NCBI GenBank assembly: GCA_021199475.1
Contig: JAJQHZ010000080.1
Span: 1-53,514 of the forward strand
Reading direction: 5' to 3'
Source of the DNA: Lachnospiraceae bacterium
Lineage (GTDB): Bacteria; Bacillota; Clostridia; Lachnospirales; Lachnospiraceae
DNA length: 53,514 nucleotides
Part shown: piece after piece, positions 44,116 to 52,605 of the stretch
Position numbering within the stretch: the first letter of the stretch is position 1
Layout of the letters: the number at the start of each line of letters is the position of its first letter
Notes under the pieces: model-generated
What the model saw: only the letters and a program-made list of their open reading frames with translations
What the model was told of the DNA's origin: nothing
Database searches by the model: none
Program-made: the position numbers and the translations under genes

Positions 44116-45969
44116 CTAAAAATTCGCCCCTGTTTGCTCCTCCGGTCGTTTTCCCTCATCGAGCAGCCGCTGTGTCTCTTCTGTGAAACGAATATATGGA
44201 ATATGAATCCGCACCGTCATTCCCTCATCCGGAGCCGTCTCGATCAACAGCCCATACTGCTCTCCAAACCGGAGGCGGATGCGGTTGTGCACGTTGATCA
44301 GTCCGACCCCGGAGCCACGTTTTCGCTCTCGCCCGCTGTCCGTCAAAAGGCGTGCTGCCTCTTCCTCCGGCATACCGAGCCCATTATCCCGCACCTCCAG
44401 ATACACATCGCTGCCGGTCCGGTAGCCGCGGACAAGGATTTCACCCTCATCATCCATCCCTTCCATCCCGTAATAAATCGCGTTTTCCAGCAATGGCTGG
44501 ACGACCAGCTTCACAATGCAGCATTCCAGCACCTCCGGGTCGATGTCAAATTCAACACGGAATGTATTTTTATAGCGGATTTTCTGGATATTCATATAGT
44601 TTTGCGCATGCTTGATCTCGTCCTCGACTTTTATAATTGTACTTCCGCGGCTCAGGCTGATCCGGAACAGACTTGCCAGCTGCTGGATCATAAAAACCGC
44701 CTCATCATAGCGCTCTCCGGTAATCATCCAGACAATGGAGTCCAGTGTATTATAAAGAAAATGCGGGTTGATCTGTGACTGCAGCGCGTCCAGCTCGCTT
44801 TTCCGCTTTTCCTCCTGCTCCACAACGATATCCTGCATCAGCTCCTGAATCTGAGCAAGGGTCGCGCGCAAGGTCAGCCCCAGGTGTTCGACCTCCGAGC
44901 TGCCGCCCACATAAATATCCGGCTCCATATTCCCTGCTTCCCACTCTTTTACGGAATCGTTCAGACGGCGCAGCGGCATGGTAATGCGTCTGGATACGAG
45001 CTGGTTCACAATCACCATCGCCAGGAGAGACAGCGCAATCAGCATCACGATAAGGTAACGGGAGCTGTCCTGCATCGTAACAAACGAGGACATGGGAACC
45101 ACTCTGACCATCTTCCATCCCGTGTAGCTGATGGTCCGCTGCGTGACAATCCGTTTTTCTCCTTCAAAGACTTCGGTTGTACTTTCATCCCCATAAGAGA
45201 TGGCCTCCTGGTTATTTTCCTGATAGAGGCCGGAATGAATCAGATCCTGCTTCGGGTGATAAATGATATTGCCGCTCTGATCCATCAGATAGAAGTATTC
45301 GGATGTCGCGTCTGTATTTACCTTTTCAAACAGATCCTCGAGACTGCCGTAATCCATATCCACAAGAAGCACGCCAAGAACCGATGTTCCATTGTCATTC
45401 AGTTCAACGGTGCGGCTCAAAGAAATGACCCAGTCATACCGGTAGGTCGAATCGTCAAACAGGTTCTGAACATGCGGAACAGAAAAATGAAAATTCTCCA
45501 GCTGATCAATCGCATCTGTAAACCACTCCTGAGCGGTCACGTCTACGTTCTGTTTCACCATCGCCACCGGGCTGGCCGCAACCAGACTGCCGTCGACCGT
45601 GTAGCAGGCAATGCTGACCACCTTTTCCGTATTGGCTGCATACAGAAGATACATCTCCTCATCCAGGCTCTCGCTGGCAATGTCTTTATCCTTGATCACA
45701 CTGTAATACATCGCATCTGAAATCCGGCGCATGCTGCGCAGATAATCCTCCAGAGAGCGTGCGGTCTGTTCTAGAAGCTGTCCGGAATTCTCAACAGTCA
45801 GGTCCACCTCCTGCTGTTCAAACTGACGGTAGAGCAGAATTCCTAAAAAACAAAGGCAGCACACAGAGACGATCGTAAAGGATGCGGAGATCGTCATCTG
45901 AATGCTGCTCGGCCGGGTAATCCCGACATAGGATAAAATTTTATTGATCTGCTTTTTTATCCGGTTCAC
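44116..45969 (-). CDS. YesM-type sensor histidine kinase
   Basis: The 617-residue membrane kinase has a first TM helix at about 22-45 (SFTIVSVCCLCFLGILLYR), an extracellular dCache-like sensor (about 46-300), a second TM helix at about 305-325, and HAMP. His_kinase follows (QSQINPHFLYNTLDSIVWMI with the phospho-acceptor His). The HATPase domain has VQPLLENAIYYG, VRDNGLGMP and GSGVGLINVHNR. The start is GTG, overlapping the regulator gene's end by 29 bp, which implies coupling. It probably senses a sugar through the neighbouring binding proteins. Confidence 0.94.
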   Translation of the reverse strand: MNRIKKQINKILSYVGITRPSSIQMTISASFTIVSVCCLCFLGILLYRQFEQQEVDLTVENSGQLLEQTARSLEDYLRSMRRISDAMYYSVIKDKDIASESLDEEMYLLYAANTEKVVSIACYTVDGSLVAASPVAMVKQNVDVTAQEWFTDAIDQLENFHFSVPHVQNLFDDSTYRYDWVISLSRTVELNDNGTSVLGVLLVDMDYGSLEDLFEKVNTDATSEYFYLMDQSGNIIYHPKQDLIHSGLYQENNQEAISYGDESTTEVFEGEKRIVTQRTISYTGWKMVRVVPMSSFVTMQDSSRYLIVMLIALSLLAMVIVNQLVSRRITMPLRRLNDSVKEWEAGNMEPDIYVGGSSEVEHLGLTLRATLAQIQELMQDIVVEQEEKRKSELDALQSQINPHFLYNTLDSIVWMITGERYDEAVFMIQQLASLFRISLSRGSTIIKVEDEIKHAQNYMNIQKIRYKNTFRVEFDIDPEVLECCIVKLVVQPLLENAIYYGMEGMDDEGEILVRGYRTGSDVYLEVRDNGLGMPEEEAARLLTDSGRERKRGSGVGLINVHNRIRLRFGEQYGLLIETAPDEGMTVRIHIPYIRFTEETQRLLDEGKRPEEQTGANF

Positions 45970-47575
45970 GCTCTTTTATCTTTCTCTGCCGGTATCTGGA
46001 CGGTGCCATGCCATACTGCTTTTTAAATACATAACTGAAATAATTCGGGTCGGAATACCCGGTCTTCTCTGCTATGATATAAGTTTTATCGTCTGTTGTC
46101 AACAGCAGCTCCGCCGCCCGCTCCATCCGAAATTCCGTCAGATAGCCGATAAAGGTTTTCCCGGTCTCCTTTTTGAAAACCGTGCAAAAGTACGCAGAGC
46201 TCACCCCGAGCTGACGGCAGACGGATTCAATGGAAATGCTCTGATCTCCAAAATTCTGCTCTACATACTCTCTGGCCTTTGCGACAAAGGAGGTCGTCGC
46301 GCTGCGGTGCTGAGCCGCAACGAGATCCTGCACCTTCTCGGTAATCTCCCGAATCCACTGCCACAGCTCCTCCGGCGACTCTGCCCCGAACGCACATTCC
46401 GTGGGATCGCCGTTTTCGCCAAAAATCTTCTCCGTCGGGATCTGGTTATTGTTTCCAAACCGGATAATTTCGGATACCAGCTCCAGAATGAAAACACGAT
46501 AATTCAAAAGTGAGGTCCCCTGCCGGGAGAAGTAAGACATATACTCGGCGATCTGCTTCTCCAGGGCCTCCCGGTCTCCCATCCGCACATTTTTCAGAAT
46601 CGCAGAAACCGCATTCTCCTCCCATCGCTCCTCCATGTGCTCCTTCGGCTCAATCTCAGCGATGTTGATCGCGCGCGTGGTTCCATAGATGGCGCGATAC
46701 GAAACGGCCTCCCGCGCTCCCTGATACGACTGCCGCAAATCCTGAAGCCGGCTGCAGACAAATCCGACCCCCGCCGTTACCCGGGCGCCGCAGACCCGCT
46801 TTGCCTGCCGGCAGAATGCGTCCATGGAATCCGTATAAGCGGTCACAGAGCCATCGTCGCTCACAAGCTGCGAGATCACCACAATGTCGCCCAGATACAT
46901 GCTCAGCCTGCTCCGGTAGCGCGGATCCAGCTGCTCCTCCGCCAGCTTCCGAACCGACAGCACCATCAGGGTCGGGTCGATTTCCATCTCATATCCGGTC
47001 GTGCTGATATGCAGGATCGTGACGATATAATACGGCCCGTCAAACTCAATCTGATAATCGGTCAGATAGCCCTCCAGTTTCCCCTCCGGAATCCTCCCGT
47101 CAATCAAAAGCGTAAAGAAATTCTCCTGCAAAAGAGGCAGGCTCTCCTGATAGTAGTTCCGCAGCTTATCGATGTTGCGCTTTTCATCCATCTCACGGTC
47201 CAGGGTCTGCCTGATTTTGGAAAACGTGCTGGCCAGCTCATCGGCATTGACCGGCTTCAGCAGATATTGCTCCACCTCAATTTCAATGGCCTCTTTTGCG
47301 TACTCAAACTCGTCAAATCCGGTGAAAATCAGAATCTTGATGTTCGGATATCTCTCCTTCAGCCTCCGGCTCATCGCGAGTCCGTCCATATAAGGCATTT
47401 TAATATCCGTCAGAACGACATCCGGCTGTTCCTCCTCAACCATCTCCAGCGCCTCCGCGCCATTGTGCGCGTACCCGATCACCTGAAAGCCCAGCCCGGT
47501 CCAGTCAATTTTTTTCTGCATAACCTGTATAACATCCTCTTCGTCATCCACCAGCAAAACAGAATACAGGTTCAT
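45941..47575 (-). CDS. YesN-type response regulator with AraC output domain
   Basis: The 544-residue regulator has an N-terminal receiver (SVLLVDDEEDVIQVMQKKID; phospho-Asp57 in VVLTDIKMPYMDG; Lys in YLLKPVNADE), a long linker and a C-terminal AraC domain (SIESVCRQLGVSSAYFCTVF and TYIIAEKTGYSDPNYFSYVF). It is the first gene of the regulator-kinase-sensor run and is the likely activator of mglBAC just upstream. Partner: the overlapping kinase. Confidence 0.94.
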   Translation of the reverse strand: MNLYSVLLVDDEEDVIQVMQKKIDWTGLGFQVIGYAHNGAEALEMVEEEQPDVVLTDIKMPYMDGLAMSRRLKERYPNIKILIFTGFDEFEYAKEAIEIEVEQYLLKPVNADELASTFSKIRQTLDREMDEKRNIDKLRNYYQESLPLLQENFFTLLIDGRIPEGKLEGYLTDYQIEFDGPYYIVTILHISTTGYEMEIDPTLMVLSVRKLAEEQLDPRYRSRLSMYLGDIVVISQLVSDDGSVTAYTDSMDAFCRQAKRVCGARVTAGVGFVCSRLQDLRQSYQGAREAVSYRAIYGTTRAINIAEIEPKEHMEERWEENAVSAILKNVRMGDREALEKQIAEYMSYFSRQGTSLLNYRVFILELVSEIIRFGNNNQIPTEKIFGENGDPTECAFGAESPEELWQWIREITEKVQDLVAAQHRSATTSFVAKAREYVEQNFGDQSISIESVCRQLGVSSAYFCTVFKKETGKTFIGYLTEFRMERAAELLLTTDDKTYIIAEKTGYSDPNYFSYVFKKQYGMAPSRYRQRKIKEREPDKKADQ

Positions 47576-47710
47576 CCTCCGGTCCCTTTCTTCGCATCAT
47601 TTATTTCGTATCATTATCTGTCACAGTGATTTTTCTCAGCATAAATTACAAAAGCATCTATATCGCAAAAACAGATTTCAAGTAAGCAGGAGTAATCTAT
47701 TTTCGTATCA

Positions 47711-48031
47711 TCACTTCTCCCCATATTTGTCGTCCATTTTTTTCCACAGAATCATAAAAATAACGATCCAGATACAGACAACAACCACGGAAGCAGTCAC
47801 ATTTACATACATCACCGCAATCATAACCAGAGAGCCGACCGCCAGAAAAATCATCAGCTCACCGGCTGCTTTCTCATACTGCTCCTGATCCTTCAGCTTC
47901 TTATGGTCATTTTTCCCGCGGATAGCCTGAATATCATGCAGCACCAGCAGGCGGAACGCGTAGTACGCCAGCACCACAAACATCAGAATCGGAATCACCG
48001 CCATTGACAGAAATCCATCACCTTCTACCAT
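47711..48031 (-). CDS. Small membrane protein of unknown function
   Basis: The 106-residue product has a first hydrophobic segment at about 10-30 (AVIPILMFVVLAYYAFRLL), a charged cytosolic-looking stretch (KKLKDQEQYEKAAGE), and two closely spaced hydrophobic segments at about 57-98. The C-terminal end is charged. There is no recognised family. It lies between mglC and the regulator gene on the same strand; a role in the sugar locus is possible but unproven. Confidence 0.65.
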   Translation of the reverse strand: MVEGDGFLSMAVIPILMFVVLAYYAFRLLVLHDIQAIRGKNDHKKLKDQEQYEKAAGELMIFLAVGSLVMIAVMYVNVTASVVVVCIWIVIFMILWKKMDDKYGEK

Positions 48032-48124
48032 GTTTTCAGAATCCTCCTACTGCGTTATTCTATCATATCTTATCCATATCTCCCGCAATGCAGGGTGCAA
48101 ATGCAGCACTACGTGTAAAAGCTG

Positions 48125-48214
48125 GTCCTCTAATTGACAGCCTCTCAGGCACGCAAGCGTGCCTCGAGTCAGTCTTCCTCGAGTCAGTCTTCCTCGAGTC
48201 AGTCCATTGAGGAC
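48125..48214. repeat. Tandem 15-bp repeat within a stem structure
   Basis: CCTCGAGTCAGTCTT occurs three times in a row (48162-48176, 48177-48191, 48192-48206, the last ending CCA). A palindrome AGGCACGC-AA-GCGTGCCT (48147-48164) precedes it. GTCCTC (48125-48130) pairs with GAGGAC (48209-48214) and closes the unit. It lies in the 338-bp spacer between mglC and the small membrane protein gene. Confidence 0.75.
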
Positions 48215-48369
48215 GCTTTGACAGTAAAATCAGGGCCATCCAGGTACCGGTAAAAATCGCCGCTGCCTGCGACAGCCCTGTAAAGGAAGATCCATTCAGC
48301 CCGGCTGAATTCTTCCATCCATCGCCGCATACAATTGTGTCCAGATGCATCCGGTCGTTCCCGGTGTAC

Positions 48370-49359
48370 TTACTTTCTCGCCACGTACTTTCTGATATCC
48401 AGAGAGATAGCGATGAAGATAATCACGCCAAGAGCAATCCACTGTGCGTTCGAGTTCACGCCCAGGAACTGCAGCGCCGCCTTCAGGATCTCGAACACGG
48501 CTACACCGACAATCGCCGACGATACCTTGCCGCGGCCGCCGGAAACCGATACGCCGCCGATGGTACATGCCGCGATGGCCTCCATCTCATAGCCAAGTCC
48601 GAGGTTTACCGATGCGCCGCCGGCCTTTGCGCCAAGCATAAAGCCTGCCAGTCCGTACATCGCTGCCGCTTTCGCGTAGATGATAATGAGGGTCTTGTTG
48701 ACCGGAACACCGGCTACCTCCGCCGCCTGCGGGTTGCCTCCGATCGCGTACATATATTTCCCGTGGCGGGTCATATTAAAGATAAACCAGGTGATCGCAG
48801 CCACCAGTATCGCAATCCAGATCAGATAACTGATGCCGAGGAACTTGCCGGTCGCCAGGTTCGTGTATTCCGTCACATAGCCGCCCAGCGGGGTCGCGTT
48901 TGTGTAAATCAGGTTGATACCATAAACGATCTCCATCATGGCCATCGTGGAAATAAACGGCGGCACATGCATATAAGCGATAAAGAAGCCGGTCACGCTT
49001 CCGAACGCCGCGCAGATCAGCATCGCGATCAGCAATGCCAGGAAAATATTCAGCGGCTGCATATTCGGATAAAACTTATTGCTGTAATCCATGCGCTGCA
49101 GCAGAGTACCCGCGATACACGCGCCAAACCCGATCATACGGCCTGCGGAAAGGTCGCAGCCTGCCGTGATGATACATCCGGCGATGCCGAGCGCGATAAC
49201 CAGACGGGAACTCATATTGTTCAGGATATTCGTAAAGTTATTAATCGTAAAGAAATTCTTGGATGTAATTCCGGTATAGATCACCAGGAGCACTACGATA
49301 ATGATTACGCCGTAGTTCACCATGATGTCCTTAAAACTCATTTTTTTCTTGTTTTCCAT
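48370..49359 (-). CDS. mglC: Sugar ABC transporter permease MglC-like
   Basis: The 329-residue membrane subunit of a galactose/methyl-galactoside-type importer has about 8-10 hydrophobic segments. Motifs include NYGVIIIVVLLVIYTGITSK, CIITAGCDLSAGRMIGFGAC and the cytosolic coupling part YAIGGNPQAAEVAGVPVNK. The C-terminal part has GAKAGGASVNLGLGYEMEAI and TIGGVSVSGGRGK, typical for the MglC/RbsC family. It is 18 bp downstream of mglA. Confidence 0.95.
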   Translation of the reverse strand: MENKKKMSFKDIMVNYGVIIIVVLLVIYTGITSKNFFTINNFTNILNNMSSRLVIALGIAGCIITAGCDLSAGRMIGFGACIAGTLLQRMDYSNKFYPNMQPLNIFLALLIAMLICAAFGSVTGFFIAYMHVPPFISTMAMMEIVYGINLIYTNATPLGGYVTEYTNLATGKFLGISYLIWIAILVAAITWFIFNMTRHGKYMYAIGGNPQAAEVAGVPVNKTLIIIYAKAAAMYGLAGFMLGAKAGGASVNLGLGYEMEAIAACTIGGVSVSGGRGKVSSAIVGVAVFEILKAALQFLGVNSNAQWIALGVIIFIAISLDIRKYVARK

Positions 49360-49377
49360 TGTATTCTCCTCCCACCA

Positions 49378-50889
49378 TCAGAACTGTGTCGCGTAGCTCA
49401 TTACCTTTGTCTGCGTCATATCCTCTTTCTCCGTGATCTCGCCTCTCATCTTGCCGTCGCACATGACATAAATACGGTCGGACATTCCCAGAAGCTCCGC
49501 CATCTCCGAAGAAATCATGATAATCGCCTTTCCCTGGGCCGCCAGGTTATTCATGATCTCATAGATCTCATGCTTCGCGCCTACGTCAATTCCGCGGGTT
49601 GGCTCGTCCATGATCAGAATATCCGGGTTGTTCGCCAGCCACCTTGCTACGATTACCTTCTGCTGGTTGCCGCCGGACAGGTTCTGAATGAGCTCCTGCA
49701 TACTGGGAGTCTTAATACTCAGCATATCGATGCTGTCATCCACGACCTTATTGATTTTTCCATGGTCAAGGATAAATCCGGCTCTCAGATACTGGTTATA
49801 CACGGACACACCAACGTTGTCCTTGATAGAGAGACATCCGAAAATACCATTTCCGCGCCGGTCCTCCGTGATCAGTCCAATGCCGGCCTTCATCGCGTCC
49901 GCCGGTTTTTTAATCGTGACCTTCTGTCCTTTGACATAAACCTCGCCAGATGCTAACGCACGGATACCGAAGACACCCTCCAGAAGCTCCGTTCTCTGCG
50001 CACCGACCAGGCCGCCGAAGCCGAGGATCTCGCCCTTGCGAAGCTTGAAGGAAACATCCTGGAAGGAGCGCTCATGAATCGAGCTCAGTCCCTTTACCTC
50101 CAATACGACCTCATCGGAAGGCTGATTCTTTCTCTCCGGATATACATTGGTCAGCTCGCGGCCAACCATCTTTGCGATGATCTCATCTGTGGTCAGATCC
50201 GCCGCCGGCCAGGTGCCAACGTAGGTGCCGTCACGCATGATGGTGACATCGTCAGCGATGCGCTTGATCTCATCCATCTTATGAGAAATATAAATCATTG
50301 ACACACCCTTGTCCCGCAAATCATTCATAATGCGGAACAGAGCCTCTACCTCATTGTCCGAAAGGGACGAGGTCGGCTCATCGAAAATAACCACCTTTGC
50401 CTGATGAGAAACCGCTTTTGCAATCTCGACCGACTGCATCTGCCCGATGGAAAGAGAGCCAAGCTGCGCTTTCGGATCAAAATCCATCTTTACCTCATTC
50501 AGCCAGTGGGTCGTCTCCTCATACATTTTTTTATGATCAATCACCTGAAGCGGACCGTATTTTTTCACCGGAAAACGCCCCAGGAACATATTCTCTGCCA
50601 CGCTCCTCGCCGGTACCGGCTGCAACTCCTGATGCACCATCGCGATACCGTAATTCATTGCCTCATCCGGGTTCCCGACCGTGATTTTCTGGCCCTCCAG
50701 ATAAATCTCCCCGGCATCCATCTTATAAATTCCAAACAGGCATTTCATCAGTGTGGACTTGCCAGCACCGTTCTCTCCCATCAGCGCGTGAACCGTGCCG
50801 GGACGTACAGCAAGCTGTACATTATCCAGCGCCTTGACGCCCGGGAAAGACTTCGAAACGCCTTTCAGTTCCAGCCTGTATTCTGCCAT
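49378..50889 (-). CDS. mglA: Sugar ABC transporter ATP-binding protein MglA-like
   Basis: The 503-residue double ATPase energises sugar uptake. The first cassette has Walker A MGENGAGKSTLMKCL, the signature LSIGQMQSVEIAKAV and Walker B VVIFDEPTSSL. The second has a degenerate Walker A (LVGAQRTELLEGVFG), LSGGNQQKVIVARWL and ILIMDEPTRGIDVGAK, as is usual for MglA/RbsA. The ATG at 50889 with GGAGGCAGAA is preferred over the frame back to 50946. It follows mglB by a 222-bp gap containing a stem-loop. Confidence 0.96.
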   Translation of the reverse strand: MAEYRLELKGVSKSFPGVKALDNVQLAVRPGTVHALMGENGAGKSTLMKCLFGIYKMDAGEIYLEGQKITVGNPDEAMNYGIAMVHQELQPVPARSVAENMFLGRFPVKKYGPLQVIDHKKMYEETTHWLNEVKMDFDPKAQLGSLSIGQMQSVEIAKAVSHQAKVVIFDEPTSSLSDNEVEALFRIMNDLRDKGVSMIYISHKMDEIKRIADDVTIMRDGTYVGTWPAADLTTDEIIAKMVGRELTNVYPERKNQPSDEVVLEVKGLSSIHERSFQDVSFKLRKGEILGFGGLVGAQRTELLEGVFGIRALASGEVYVKGQKVTIKKPADAMKAGIGLITEDRRGNGIFGCLSIKDNVGVSVYNQYLRAGFILDHGKINKVVDDSIDMLSIKTPSMQELIQNLSGGNQQKVIVARWLANNPDILIMDEPTRGIDVGAKHEIYEIMNNLAAQGKAIIMISSEMAELLGMSDRIYVMCDGKMRGEITEKEDMTQTKVMSYATQF

Positions 50890-50912
50890 TTCTGCCTCCT
50901 TTTTACAGAAAA

Positions 50913-50942
50913 GGTGCGGGGTGCCTTGCGCCGCCCCGCACC
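50913..50942 (-). terminator. Stem-loop between mglB and mglA, likely attenuator
   Basis: GGTGCGGGG (50913-50921) pairs perfectly with CCCCGCACC (50934-50942). On the minus strand a short TTTTCTG follows, then AAGGAGG of mglA. A partial terminator here would let mglB be made in excess, as is common in such operons. Confidence 0.65.
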
Positions 50943-51111
50943 TCATGAATCCTTCCTAACTGTTCAGTACCTTCACAGTTAAAATTCTTCTATTTATCCT
51001 GATCCCCTGAGCCTCCACGAAGGATCCGGTGGAATCCTTTTCCTTTGAATCCTGCCATTATCGACGTGAATCATTCTCAAGCTACAGAATATTGGTGATT
51101 TCCTGCAGAAA

Positions 51112-52167
51112 TCAGCTTACCATATCCAGGATTTCCTGTGCGTTTTCTGTGGTAACCTTTACATAATCGCAGCCAATGTAGTAGTCATTGCCAACACCTG
51201 CAAGGTAGTTCACAGCTGCGTCCGCCGCGCTGTGGGACTGTGAGAAGTGATCGTTGAATACCGTACCGGTCATCGTGCCTGCGATAACATCCTCAAGAGC
51301 CTCAGACAGAGCGTCTACACCCAGAAGATAGATGTCCTCGTTCACTACACGGCCAGCAGCCTCGATCGCCTGCAGAGCGCCAAGTGCCATCGCGTCGTTG
51401 TTGCAGAATACAACCTCAACGTCGCTGCCATACTGGCTCAGGGAATTCGCTACGAGCTGCTGCGCAGTAACCTGATCCCAGTTGCCTACCTGATCATCCA
51501 GACAGTTTACTTCGAGACCGGCATCGGTCAGAGCTGCGATGGAGTACTCGGTACGATACTCAGCATCTACGTTCTCCGGGTCGCCCTCGATCATAACATA
51601 ATCGATCGCGCCGTTGCCGTTGAAATCAACTGCATCCAGGCCAAGGTCAACAACGATCTCGCCCTGATAGGTACCGGACTGACGAGCGTCGCATCCTACG
51701 TATGTAACGTCCCAGCCGTTCTCTTCCCATCTTGCTTCCTCATCTGCCTCCGGCTCACGGTTGATATAAACAAGCGGGATACCTGCCTCAACAACCTTGT
51801 CCGTGATCGTCTGTGCGGAAGAAGAGTTTACCGGGTTGATAATAAGTACGTCTACGCCGTCAGCGATGAAGTTATCAATCTGCTGAGACTGCGTCGCCTG
51901 ATCGTTCGCGCCGTCTGCCAGAGTGATGTTGTCCTCTGAGAAGCCAAGCTCTACCATGTAGCTGACCAGCTCTTCGCGGAACAGGGTCATGAAGTTATCC
52001 GAGAACTGATAGATGCAAACGCCTACCTTCTTGTCGGACAGATCAATGTCAACCGCCGCTGCCTCTGTTGTCGCTTCTGTCTCTTCCTCTGCCATTACCG
52101 GAAGTGCTGCCGTAAGGCTCAGTGCCATCGCGCCGGCAAGAAGAATGCTGAGTACTTTTTTCTTCAT
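51112..52167 (-). CDS. mglB: Galactose/glucose-binding protein MglB-like
   Basis: The 351-residue secreted receptor for the Mgl importer begins KKKVLSILLAGAMALSLTAA and has no lipobox cysteine. A Glu/Thr-rich linker follows, then the ligand-binding fold: KVGVCIYQFSDNFMTLFREE, VLIINPVNSS, IPLVYINREPEADEE, EYRTEYSIAALTDA and VFCNNDAMALGALQAIEAAG. A DFNGNGAIDYV segment fits the EF-hand-like calcium site of galactose-binding protein. AGGAGGATTTATCC lies before the start. Confidence 0.95.
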   Translation of the reverse strand: MKKKVLSILLAGAMALSLTAALPVMAEEETEATTEAAAVDIDLSDKKVGVCIYQFSDNFMTLFREELVSYMVELGFSEDNITLADGANDQATQSQQIDNFIADGVDVLIINPVNSSSAQTITDKVVEAGIPLVYINREPEADEEARWEENGWDVTYVGCDARQSGTYQGEIVVDLGLDAVDFNGNGAIDYVMIEGDPENVDAEYRTEYSIAALTDAGLEVNCLDDQVGNWDQVTAQQLVANSLSQYGSDVEVVFCNNDAMALGALQAIEAAGRVVNEDIYLLGVDALSEALEDVIAGTMTGTVFNDHFSQSHSAADAAVNYLAGVGNDYYIGCDYVKVTTENAQEILDMVS

Positions 52168-52182
52168 GGATAAATCCTCCTT

Positions 52183-52217
52183 TGATATAATGTTTTCAAT
52201 ACGAATTCATTATATCA
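52183..52217 (-). promoter_or_regulatory. Inverted repeat in the mglB promoter
   Basis: TGATATAATG (52183-52192) and CATTATATCA (52208-52217) are exact inverted repeats 15 bp apart. On the minus strand the right arm contains TATAAT (52209-52214) as a -10 box; no good -35 is seen, which fits an activated promoter. The repeat may bind the YesN-type regulator or another repressor. Confidence 0.55.
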
Positions 52218-52339
52218 GGGTTTCCGATTCGCTCCATACAAAATCTTTCTGTTTTTCTCGAAAATCTTTTTCAATTTTTATGCATTCTTTATATTTTTCT
52301 GAAGTAATTTACGGAATTTCTGTCAGATATGGCAAAGAG

Positions 52340-52366
52340 AGCAGGCTGACGCCTGCTCATTTTTCG
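52340..52366 (+). terminator. Hairpin with plus-strand T-tract
   Basis: GAGCAGGC-TGAC-GCCTGCTC is followed by ATTTTT. No plus-strand gene upstream is apparent in the 438-bp spacer 52168-52605. It could belong to the end of an unseen small RNA, or act on the leftward CDF transcript. The rest of the spacer holds the mglB leader and no other feature I can support. Confidence 0.5.
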
Positions 52367-52605
52367 TTATTTGCGATACATGCCGGCAGGGGTGGATTTT
52401 CCCTGTTCACCTGCCAGATACGGCAGCTTTGTGCCTGATGCATCATCCGCAGCCGCACCGCGGCATGCTGATTTTTGCAGTATCTTTGATAACAACGAAG
52501 CAAGAGTACTATGCTCAAAATACAAAAATCTGTGCATCACTATTCTAAAATGCCTAAACACCGAGTTATATGGAGCGGTTACGGCGCGCAGCGGCAGCTT
52601 TGGCC

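Noticed and set aside
48162-48206. CRISPR array
   Set aside because: The 15-bp units are directly adjacent with no spacers, and there are only three.
48337-49956. Long plus-strand reading frame opposite mglC and mglA
   Set aside because: It runs antisense to two clear transporter genes, is rich in His/Arg as expected for a shadow frame, and has no ribosome site or family motif.
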